Source of the DNA: Bacteroidales bacterium
GTDB taxonomy: Bacteria; Bacteroidota; Bacteroidia; Bacteroidales; UBA4417
Assembly (NCBI GenBank): GCA_030654075.1
Contig: JAURYB010000084.1
Location: forward strand, 112,421-176,420
Direction: 5' to 3'
DNA length: 64,000 bases
The notes beneath the pieces were generated by a model. That model ran no database searches and was not told the DNA's origin. It saw only the letters and a list, made by a program, of their open reading frames with translations. Position 1 is the stretch's first letter, and each line of letters begins with the position of its first letter. Positions 53,488-62,300 of this stretch are shown here, piece by piece. A program made the translations under genes and the position numbers.

Positions 53488-54432
53488 ATGAAAAAAATAA
53501 CTGTTATCGGTGCCGGAAATGTGGGCGCTACTGTAGCTAATGTTGTGGCTCATAAAGACCTGGCACGCGAAGTTGTTTTGGTTGATATCAAAGAAGGAAC
53601 CGCCGAAGGCAAAGCGCTTGATATCTGGCAGACTTCATCAATCAATAACTTTAACACCCATGTAACCGGTAGTACTAACGATTACCTGAAAACCAAAGGA
53701 TCGGGTATTGTAGTTATCACTTCGGGCTTGCCACGTAAACCAGGAATGAGTCGTGATGATTTAATAAAAACCAATGCGCTTATTGTAAAGGATGTCACCG
53801 AGAAGGTTATTAAATATTCGCCTGAGGCTATCATTATCATTGTATCGAATCCGCTGGATGTAATGACATATTGCGCTTACAAAGCTGCTATGAAAGAGGA
53901 ACGTAAGGTTTTCGGTATGGCTGGTATTCTTGATACAGGGCGTTATCGTAGCTTTATTGCCGAAGCGCTTAGTATTTCACCAAAGGATGTTCACTCTATG
54001 TTGCTTGGTGGCCACGGTGATACAATGGTTCCGTTGCCACGCTATACGTCGGTTGGTGGTATTCCGATTACCGAATTGCTTAACAAGGATGAAATTGATA
54101 AAATTGTGGATCGCACCCGCAAAGGTGGCGGTGAACTGGTTAACCTGATGGGAACATCGGCATGGTATGCTCCGGGAGCTGCTGCTGCCCAAATGGTTGA
54201 GGCCATCGTTGATGACCAGAAACGTATTTTCCCGGTTTGTACCAGGTTGAACGGCGAATACGGTTTGAAAGATGTTTTCCTTGGTGTTCCTGTCCGTTTG
54301 GGATCATCAGGAATTGAGGAAGTTATCGAGCTTAAACTTGATAAGGCTGAGAAAAAACTGCTGGAAGAATCAGCTGCTTCAGTTAAAGGAATGATGGATG
54401 CCCTCGACAATATGCATATTTTCGAAGACTAA
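53488..54432 (+). CDS. mdh: Malate dehydrogenase (lactate-dehydrogenase-like type)
   Basis: The enzyme interconverts malate and oxaloacetate with NAD. The 314-residue protein has the Rossmann motif GAGNVGATVANVV (8-20) and the substrate-binding loop SGLPRKPGMSRDDL; the Arg in RKPGM is diagnostic of malate rather than lactate specificity. The catalytic His is in LLGGHGDTMVPL. No export signal. It forms a functional pair with maeB, and a terminator follows directly. Confidence 0.97.
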   Translation: MKKITVIGAGNVGATVANVVAHKDLAREVVLVDIKEGTAEGKALDIWQTSSINNFNTHVTGSTNDYLKTKGSGIVVITSGLPRKPGMSRDDLIKTNALIVKDVTEKVIKYSPEAIIIIVSNPLDVMTYCAYKAAMKEERKVFGMAGILDTGRYRSFIAEALSISPKDVHSMLLGGHGDTMVPLPRYTSVGGIPITELLNKDEIDKIVDRTRKGGGELVNLMGTSAWYAPGAAAAQMVEAIVDDQKRIFPVCTRLNGEYGLKDVFLGVPVRLGSSGIEEVIELKLDKAEKKLLEESAASVKGMMDALDNMHIFED

Positions 54433-54453
54433 ACAGGATTTTGTAGTAATTTT

Positions 54454-54487
54454 AAGGCACTCTTCATTTGTGGGGGGTGCCTTTTTT
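54454..54487 (+). terminator. Rho-independent terminator of mdh
   Basis: AAGGCAC and GTGCCTT form a stem around a 16-nt loop, followed by TTTT. Located 22 bp beyond the stop. Confidence 0.75.
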
Positions 54488-54563
54488 ATTAGATAGAGGA
54501 GATAGGTAAATTTTAAAATTTAAAATTAATCAATTCATTTAAACTATTGACATTCTGAATTAT

Positions 54564-54675
54564 GCCGCAGATTACGCAGATTACGCAGACAAATAATCTT
54601 GCACTTAGACCAAATTTATATTTTAAATAACTGTTGAAAAAAGTTTAAATCTGTGGAATCTGCGAAATCTGTGGC
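54564..54675. repeat. Inverted nonamer element R2, copy 2
   Basis: The left arm has CGCAGATTA, CGCAGATTA, CGCAGACAA; the right arm has AAATCTGTGG, AATCTGCGA, AATCTGTGGC. Same organisation as 12578-12676. The R1 copy begins only 35 bp further on. Confidence 0.65.
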
Positions 54676-54710
54676 TAAAATGTCTATTAATACGACTAAT
54701 TAATTACTAA

Positions 54711-54814
54711 AATTGAATATCGAACAAGGAATTACAATTTATGATTTTTGAAGTAAAAGTCGGGGTTAAAAAAGCTAACATCAAAAATCGTTAATCCTTG
54801 TTCTTAAATCAAAT
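54711..54814. repeat. Dispersed element R1, copy B (upstream of the sirtuin gene)
   Basis: Ends AATTGAATATCGAACAAGGA and TCCTTGTTCTTAAATCAAAT equal those of 5015-5130; the internal 65 bp differ apart from AAATCGTTAAT. It lies immediately upstream of the sirtuin start, so it may supply or disturb its promoter. Confidence 0.7.
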
Positions 54815-54847
54815 CATGTATTTCCATCTATGCACAATCAGAGTAAA

Positions 54848-55540
54848 ATGAAAAAGATAGTAGTTCTCACCGGTGCGGGTATAAGTGCCGAAAGCGGGTT
54901 GCGGACCTTCCGCGATTCGAACGGGTTATGGGAAGAGCACAGAGTTGAAGATGTAGCCACCTTCGAAGCCTGGCAACGCAACCAGGCGTTGGTTCTTGAA
55001 TTTTATAATCAGCGCCGTAAACAGTTGTACGAGGTTAAACCGAACGCTGGTCATATGGCGTTGGTTGAACTTGAAAAAAAGTTTGATGTTCAGATCATTA
55101 CACAGAATGTAGACGACTTGCACGAACAAGCCGGCTCAGCCAAAGTGATGCACCTGCACGGTGAACTCAAAAAAGTGCGTAGCACTGTGGATGAAAATCT
55201 GGTTTATACCTTAGATGGCTGGGAATTAAAGAAAGGCGATTTGTGTGAAAAAGGTTCCCAGTTAAGGCCTCACATTGTTTGGTTTGGTGAAGCGGTTCCT
55301 ATGATTGAACCGGCAATGGAACTGTCAGCTGAGGCTGATATTTTTATAGTGATCGGAACTTCCCTGAATGTTTATCCTGCCGCCAGCCTTGTTTATTATA
55401 TTAAAAAAAGCACTCCGGTTTATTTAATTGATCCGCATGCTGAAATGCTTTCCGGCGTAAAAAACCTGACTGTTTTCCGCGAACCTGCAGGAACGGGGGT
55501 GCCTATGCTGGTGAAACAATTAATGGATAGCGGGTTATAA
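54848..55540 (+). CDS. cobB: NAD-dependent protein deacylase (sirtuin, CobB-like)
   Basis: A 230-residue sirtuin that removes acyl groups from lysines with NAD. Motifs: GAGISAESGLRTFR (10-23) for NAD, QNVDDLHEQAG (86-96), catalytic His104 in MHLHGEL, and GTSLNVYPAASL near the C terminus. A Tyr-x-x-Arg pair (YNQR, residues 53-56) matches the CobB/SIRT5 acid-acyl pocket, suggesting desuccinylation or demalonylation. The usual zinc CxxC pairs are absent: only one Cys (133) lies in the small domain. The start at the second ATG is chosen because it begins the family match; an upstream ATG at 54830 remains possible. Confidence 0.93.
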   Translation: MKKIVVLTGAGISAESGLRTFRDSNGLWEEHRVEDVATFEAWQRNQALVLEFYNQRRKQLYEVKPNAGHMALVELEKKFDVQIITQNVDDLHEQAGSAKVMHLHGELKKVRSTVDENLVYTLDGWELKKGDLCEKGSQLRPHIVWFGEAVPMIEPAMELSAEADIFIVIGTSLNVYPAASLVYYIKKSTPVYLIDPHAEMLSGVKNLTVFREPAGTGVPMLVKQLMDSGL

Positions 55541-55550
55541 CTATAGCAGT

Positions 55551-55620
55551 GGGAGTGCGACTCGAAGTCGCGCCCCGACTAATTAAAAAAACCGGAGTAC
55601 GGATTGAAATCGTACCCCGG
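55551..55620. repeat. Twin-hairpin palindromic element R3, copy 4
   Basis: Hairpin one, CGACTCGAAGTCG, is followed by CCCGACTAATTAAAAAAA, shared with copy 1. Hairpin two is CCGGAGTACG/CGTACCCCGG. It sits between the convergent sirtuin and OmpA/SPOR genes and may act as their terminator. Confidence 0.6.
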
Positions 55621-55647
55621 CTGGCAAAAGTAAATTGAGATAATTGG

Positions 55648-58239
55648 TTAGTATGACGGGCTTACATAAATTCGTTTTCCATTGGCAAACGTTACAACAA
55701 AGGCATCGTTGAATCCGATCCGTACCATCTCGGCGCGGTATTGCAAAGCTTCTTCGTGAGTATCGAAAACGCCCGAAGTATATTTATACATTCCGTCGTC
55801 CATATACATCTGAACATCAACAAGGCCCTCAAATTCAGGATCAACCAGTGACTTTTCCCTGGTAAGGGCAAAGATCTGAACCCTGTAATTAACAGCACTG
55901 GCATTGGTTGTAACTTGTTCTTTTGGCTGCACAGGTTTAGCTTCCTTTTTAGTAACCGCCGGTTCTGTTTTCTTAACTTTGTTTTCTGCAACTACCGGTT
56001 TTGCTTCCTTTACTGATTTTGTTTGTGATTTATCAAGAGGTTGAACCTTATTATCAACAGGTTTTGTTGCATTATTTACATCAGTCGTTGTTTTGGTTCG
56101 TGTAAAACGTCTGTCCTGCAAGCAATCTTTGAAGAAATCCTGGTCAAGCAGATACGCGGGAATTTCCTCATCGTTGGCAAATTTGCTCATATCATAATCT
56201 GAATTTGCCTCAGTATTTGAAAAACCGGTAACTTTTATTTCTGTTCGCCTGTTTGCCTGGTGTTCGCGGGATGAACACGGAATCCCATCCATACAATGGT
56301 TAATAAGTTGCGATTCGCCATATCCTTTAGCCGTAATACGGGATGGCTCAATGCCCTGGAGTACAATATAGCGAACAGCTGATTCAGCGCGTTTCTGCGA
56401 CAAATCGATATTATATTCTTTACTCCCGCGGCTATCGGTGTGTGAACCAAGTTCAACCGTTACAGGATTTTCTTTCATCACCTGCACAAGTTTATCAAGT
56501 TCTCTACCTGCTTCAGGACGGATGAACCATTTATTGAAATCGTAGTATATGTTTTCAATTGAATAATCCATACTTCCGATACTTATTACCTTGTTTACTT
56601 CGAGGCGATCCAACAGAATATCTCTTGGTGTGCTTGCCTGGTGCGCGGTATCGGTTGTTGCGAATCTGAAATTAAAGCAATCGGACAAGTAATTGTTTTC
56701 CATGCCTTTTGCTACATATAAAACACCTTTACTTCCAAGCATTTTGAACTCACCGTTTGCATTTGTCTTCAGAACTTTAGCTTTACCTGTTTGCGTGTTC
56801 AACATGAAAACAGTTGTACCGGCCAGTGGTTTCTTCGTTTGTTTGTCTCTAACAACCCCGGATATCATGACTGAAAGTGAATCGTCCTGTTTCTGTTTGG
56901 CAAGCAATTGTTGTGCAAGTGCAGCCCGAACTACATCATCGCAGGGTTTTTTATCTGATTTCTTGTTTTCAATCAGTTTACAGGCATAAATATCGTCACT
57001 TCCCAAACCACCTGGACGGTTAGAGCTAAAGAAACCTTTTCGGCCACGGGCATCAAGAACCATGGCAAAATCATCGAAAGAAGAGTTGATCGGGAGCCCC
57101 ATGTTTTCGGCTTTTGACCATTCCCCATCCGAAAGTGTTGATTTGAAAATGTCGAGACCACCAAAGCCTCCAAGCCCGTTGGAAGCAAAAAAGAGGTGGT
57201 TTCCGTTGATGGCCGGAAACATTTCGTCTCCTAAAGAATTTACTGAATCTCCCAGGTTTACGGGCTGATCCCACTGCCCGGCATTCCATTGGCAGGAATA
57301 TAAATCCGTACCACCTAATCCGCCAGGCATATCCGACACAAAATAGATGGTATTACCATCAGGGGTCAGCACCGGATGTCCGACTGAGTATTTATCTGAA
57401 TTTAAAAAGAAAGGTTCTGTTTTTGACCACGACCCATTGAAACGGGAATAGAAGATCTTAAGCCTGTCCGTTCTGAATTTATCAGCATCTTTTTTCTCGC
57501 TGCCCTTTTCGGCCCTGGTCAAATAAAGAAGGCTGTCGTGACGCGAAAAGGAAGCAGGTCCATCATGATAGGATTGGTTAAATTTACCGCCGAATGATTT
57601 TGGTTCGTTCATCTCCTGAAAAAACTCATCAAGATATTTAGGGGTAGAAAAATATAAATCGAGATAATTGGAATTGGTCCATTCGTACTTCCTGTTATCC
57701 ATAAAGTTCTGACGCCTGTCGGAAACAAAAATAATTCCATCGCCATAAAAGGCAGGGCCAAAATCGGACCTTGCAGAGTTTAAGCTGGTGACGTTTTTAA
57801 TTTCAAAACTGGGAGGGATATCACTTAATTTCTGAATGTCAGCGCAAAAAGCGGCATATGCCTTTCCCCGGGGATCATCAGGTGCCAGGTAATCGTATTT
57901 CTCGAAGGCTTCCTTCGCCAGTTCATAATCCTGTGCACACTGCAAAGCTTCTCCATAATATAACCAGTTGATATTATTGCTGTTAGGCAGTGCTACAGCA
58001 CGTGAATACCAGGCTTTAGCATTCAGTTGGTCGTTCGATAGGCGGTAACAGTCGGCAAGTTTAAAGATAGCTTGATTACGATCAGGGTCGCCGGGTTTTT
58101 GCGCAATTTTCAGATAAAGGGGTATAGCTGAAGAATAGCTGAAACTATTGAAAAGTTTATCAGCCTGGGATATCTGAGCCTGAGCCACGGTACCTGTGAG
58201 GGTAACAGCTATGAATAAAACTAAAAATCGCTTGTTCAT
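55648..58239 (-). CDS. TPR/beta-propeller/OmpA/SPOR envelope protein, PorE-like
   Basis: An 863-residue exported protein. In order: signal peptide (about 1-21), TPR-like repeats (about 25-140), WD40/PD40 propeller repeats (about 150-425, e.g. TPDGNTIYFVSDMPGGLGGT and INGNHLFFASNGLGGFGG), a carboxypeptidase-regulatory-like beta sandwich (about 455-540), an OmpA peptidoglycan-binding domain (about 560-675, with NIDLSQKRAESAVRYI), and a SPOR domain (about 785-860, YRVQIFALTREKSLVD to VVTFANGKRI). This matches the PorE class of T9SS accessory proteins that anchor secretion components to the cell wall. The SPOR domain is an extra wall-binding module. It is last in the adhesin-PorP-PorE-like operon. 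Confidence 0.9.
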   Translation of the reverse strand: MNKRFLVLFIAVTLTGTVAQAQISQADKLFNSFSYSSAIPLYLKIAQKPGDPDRNQAIFKLADCYRLSNDQLNAKAWYSRAVALPNSNNINWLYYGEALQCAQDYELAKEAFEKYDYLAPDDPRGKAYAAFCADIQKLSDIPPSFEIKNVTSLNSARSDFGPAFYGDGIIFVSDRRQNFMDNRKYEWTNSNYLDLYFSTPKYLDEFFQEMNEPKSFGGKFNQSYHDGPASFSRHDSLLYLTRAEKGSEKKDADKFRTDRLKIFYSRFNGSWSKTEPFFLNSDKYSVGHPVLTPDGNTIYFVSDMPGGLGGTDLYSCQWNAGQWDQPVNLGDSVNSLGDEMFPAINGNHLFFASNGLGGFGGLDIFKSTLSDGEWSKAENMGLPINSSFDDFAMVLDARGRKGFFSSNRPGGLGSDDIYACKLIENKKSDKKPCDDVVRAALAQQLLAKQKQDDSLSVMISGVVRDKQTKKPLAGTTVFMLNTQTGKAKVLKTNANGEFKMLGSKGVLYVAKGMENNYLSDCFNFRFATTDTAHQASTPRDILLDRLEVNKVISIGSMDYSIENIYYDFNKWFIRPEAGRELDKLVQVMKENPVTVELGSHTDSRGSKEYNIDLSQKRAESAVRYIVLQGIEPSRITAKGYGESQLINHCMDGIPCSSREHQANRRTEIKVTGFSNTEANSDYDMSKFANDEEIPAYLLDQDFFKDCLQDRRFTRTKTTTDVNNATKPVDNKVQPLDKSQTKSVKEAKPVVAENKVKKTEPAVTKKEAKPVQPKEQVTTNASAVNYRVQIFALTREKSLVDPEFEGLVDVQMYMDDGMYKYTSGVFDTHEEALQYRAEMVRIGFNDAFVVTFANGKRIYVSPSY

Positions 58240-58272
58240 ACTCGGGTCATTAAGTGCTAGAAGAAAAATTAA

Positions 58273-59193
58273 CTAAAAATATCTTGGAGTATACATCCTG
58301 TTTTTCAACAGATCCAGATCAATGCCAATCCTGATTTCGTGTGAACCTGAATTGTAATGAATCCTGTCTTTTACATTTACATCATAGGAATACCCAAGGC
58401 GATATTTCCTGCTAACATTGAATTCAGTTAAAAATACTAGATCGCCATCGGTGCGGTATGTCATGCCAAGCCAGAACAAGTCGTTTAACAGGAAACTCGC
58501 ATTCAAATCCATTTGCCAGGGAGCATCTTTTACATATTTTACCAGTACCGATGGCCTGAAAACAACCATGTCGGAAATAGGGACAGCAATACCTGCCATA
58601 CCATAAAAATGTCGAAGCAGTTTTGAATAGGTCTTTTTCCCGTCAACCGTTACCATCCCATATTCGTTTTGTAAAAGCTGAGTCGACGAAACTCCTGCAA
58701 ACATTCGGTTTGTGTAATAATAAATCCCGAAGTTAGCATCAGGCGTGACCTTGCTCTTCTGATCACCCTGATACGCAAGATCAGCATCCTCAAGATCAAT
58801 CATACTCCAGTTGATATCATTATATTTTACTCCAGCCTGTAATCCAAAAGATAATTTCCCTTTCGGCAAATTAACACGGTACGCATACGATAAAAGGGCT
58901 CCCTGGTTTACCTGCGGGCCAATCTTGTCGCTGTATATATAACCACCTACGGCAATATGATCATAACGTAATGGCGCGTGCATACTCAGTGCAATTGTTT
59001 TCGGCGCCCCTTCAAAGCCTGTCCATTGATTGCGGTAAACTACGTCGGCGCTGAACACTTCCCGGCTTCCGGCATACCCGGGATTAACTAAAAGTTTGTT
59101 GAACATATACTGGCTGAAGAGTACGTCCTGTTGCGCAAAGCCTGCAAGGTTTGTAAACAAAACGAATATGAAGATTAACTTTTTCATGTGCAT
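58273..59193 (-). CDS. PorP/SprF-family type IX secretion membrane protein
   Basis: A 306-residue outer-membrane barrel protein with signal peptide (about 1-21, ending NLAGFAQQ) and the family start DVLFSQYMFNKLLVNPGYAGS, which is diagnostic. The C terminus SHEIRIGIDLDLLKNRMYTPRYF is barrel-like. SprF-type proteins sit next to giant T9SS type-B cargo genes and are needed for secretion or surface retention of that cargo. Here it lies between the giant adhesin and the OmpA/SPOR gene with short gaps (169 and 33 bp), supporting one operon and one functional unit. Confidence 0.93.
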   Translation of the reverse strand: MHMKKLIFIFVLFTNLAGFAQQDVLFSQYMFNKLLVNPGYAGSREVFSADVVYRNQWTGFEGAPKTIALSMHAPLRYDHIAVGGYIYSDKIGPQVNQGALLSYAYRVNLPKGKLSFGLQAGVKYNDINWSMIDLEDADLAYQGDQKSKVTPDANFGIYYYTNRMFAGVSSTQLLQNEYGMVTVDGKKTYSKLLRHFYGMAGIAVPISDMVVFRPSVLVKYVKDAPWQMDLNASFLLNDLFWLGMTYRTDGDLVFLTEFNVSRKYRLGYSYDVNVKDRIHYNSGSHEIRIGIDLDLLKNRMYTPRYF

Positions 59194-59362
59194 GCTATTT
59201 ATTACAGTTCAGATGCCCAACCAGCCTGGGTGGATGAATTTCTCACTACTTGTTGAATTACTCTAATCATGAACCTACTTGTTTTCAATTATCAATTCTC
59301 TGTTCATTTTTCAGGATAACTTTATGCTTCGCAGTAATCCATTTTACTGATTTCGCCTTCAT

Positions 59363-62300
59363 TTACTTTCCCCTGATATAAATCCATCCTTTAAGTACTC
59401 CAACCTCTTTTACATCAAGGATATAGAAATAAGTTCCGTCCGGTAAAGCATTATTTTGTTCATTTTTACCGTTCCACGAATGAGTTGTATTATTATAATT
59501 TACAAATTCACGCAACTTATCACCCCAGCGGTTGAAAATAATAACCGTGTTATCAGGATATTTTTCAATCCCCCTGATTTTCCATACATCATTTACGCCG
59601 TCTTGATTTGGCGAGATACCAGTGTAAGGATGAAGATCGTCGAGGCTTGGAGGTTTCACCTGAATTTTTACTACTGTATCCGCGCAATACATTGGTGTAA
59701 TGGTACTGCAGATCTGGTAGCAGAACTCATCCATTCCTTCATAATCAGAGAAAGGTGTGTAAGTAATTGTATTATCTGAATTGAGGATAACAATTCCATG
59801 AGAAGGATTTCCACATAAACTCAGGATCAAAGGGTCCCCATCCGGATTTTTGTCATTGGAAAGTACATCTATGGTGACCGATGAATTTACCAGGGTTGAG
59901 TCATGATCGCCGACGGCAACAATTGGTATAGGTTCTTTATTCATAAATACCTTTACGGAATCCTCGTCAGTACATCCGGTGGTAATGTCTAAGACCGTTA
60001 AAATAAATGTTGTGTCTGCATTCAGCGCAAGAGTAACCGGGTTTTCAATCAAGCCGTTTATGAGTAAGCTGGTTGGTTGCCAGCTCCAGGAATAGAAACC
60101 TGTTCCCCCGGATACTAATCCTGATAAGTTGGCCGCTGTACCAGGCTGAATAATCTGATCAGCGCCAGCATCCGCAACTAATGAGGAACTGACATCAAAA
60201 GTCATATCATCAGTTCTTACAAGATCAATGCAGGTTCCCAATCCCTGAACCTGTATTGTAAGTGTTACAGTTCCGGAGAATCCGGCTGCAGGTGTGAAAA
60301 TTGGATTCAAAGTTTCAGGATTCAGAAGTGTTCCGGCTGATGAAGGCGAAACGCTCCATTGCAGTGTGCTGTAATCGGAAGCAATAGCCTGGCTTATTGT
60401 TTTGCTGTTTCCGACGCAAATACTTCCTTCATCTGGTCCTGCGTTTACAAAAGGAGTCTTGTTTATGGTAAGCAAAGCGAAGTCGCTGGCATCCGTACAA
60501 GGACTATTTGCCGATGCAGTCAGCACCAGTTTAACCGTTCCCATTGTCAAGTCAAGTGATCCCGGAGTATAAGCAGGAGTTAGGGCGGTAGGATCATCGA
60601 AAGTGCCGTTACCGGTGGTGGTCCAGAGTATAGAAGTACTATTCAGTACATTGGAACCTAATACAGTTACAGCTGCTGATTCACACGTTGAAAGGTCAAT
60701 CCCGGCATTTGCAATCACCGATTGGGAAACCGAAATGTTAACAGCGTCAGCATTATCCTGGCATAATCCATTTGTAATCAGCCATTGGAATGTATAAATC
60801 CCGAATGATAGATCCGAGACATTAGAATTCGGATTAGTTGGGTCCAGAATAGTAGTTGCAGTAGGACCTGCAAGTTGCGACCATGAACCAGTTCCATTCA
60901 TAGGTATGTTGCCTTCTAATGTTACCGTAAAATTCCCGGTAGCATTGCAGAATTCCTGGTCCATGCCTGCATAAGCCGGTGTAGCAGGAATGAAGTTAAC
61001 TATGCTCATCGTATCTGTTGATACACAACCGCCATTATCAATTGAATACCCGAAAACATACGGTGTAAGGCTTGCAATTAACCCTGAAGCAATAGCCACA
61101 TTCCCGGTCGATGGGGTAACGGTTGGCGTGTTGGGGCCCGAAACGAAATGCCAGTTGCCGGTTGCGGTTCCCGGAGAATTGCCTACCAGTGTAGCAATAT
61201 CAGCATTACAAAGTTTCTGGCTGAGTCCTGCATCCGCAACTATTTGCAGGAGAACCTCGATATAAATTGTATCATTACTGCATTCAACAGGCAATCCCGA
61301 ATCACAGATGCTTACTATAACGATGTCAGTACCGGAATACCCAGTGTTGGGCGTATAATTGAATGTTCCGGCTATAACATCTGTAATTGTGAATGTACCG
61401 TGAGCCGCGTCCTGCACCGGTAAGCTGTTTAAAGTTAAAGGAAGATTGTTTTCAGGATCAGTATCACCGTTAAATACAGTACCCCCATTGGTTAATGTTC
61501 CGATAAAAGAACCATCCATGCATAATCCAATGTTTTCAGGTACACTAACCGGTGGCTGATTTGGCGGAAGCACAACAATGAAAAGGGTATCGTTGGTACA
61601 AGCTGATGGCAAAGGAATGCCGGTGTCGCACAAACTTAAAATAACCATATCGTCACCGATATAATTCAGGTTGGGAGTATATGTAAATGTTCCGTCAGCA
61701 GCTATAACAAAGGTTCCGTTAACCGGATCTGCCAGCGGTGTTGTATTTACAGTCAAAGTTGTGCCATCGGGATCAAAATGGCCATTCGACAGCACGTTTT
61801 CCGAAGTTGCAGTATTGTATTTTACAGTAATTGAATCATTTAATGTAACAGGATGATCGTTAACCGGATCAATTGTAACAGTAACGGTAGCTGTTGACGT
61901 AGCTCCAACGAAATCAGTTATTGTATAGTTGAACGAATCAGATCCATTGTAATCAGGCTCGGGCATATATGTAAAGGTGCCATCCGCGTTTACTGTCACT
62001 GTGCCATGTTGTGGAGGCGTATTTGAGGTAACATTAATTGGCAGATTACATAAAACCTGATCGTTTGTCATTACATTTTCATTCAGCTGGGTATCTTCAG
62101 AAGTTATAAAGGTGTCATTTACCGCCAGGATTAATCCGGATAATATAATTTTGACAGGAACCTGAGCTGTGCAATTGTTCGTATCTCTCACAGTTACAAT
62201 GTAGTCTGCAATCGGCAGATTCGTAAAGATGCCGCTTACTTGGTAAGCTCCACCATCAAGGCTATACTGATAGTTTGGAGTACCACCGGCACCGGCAACA

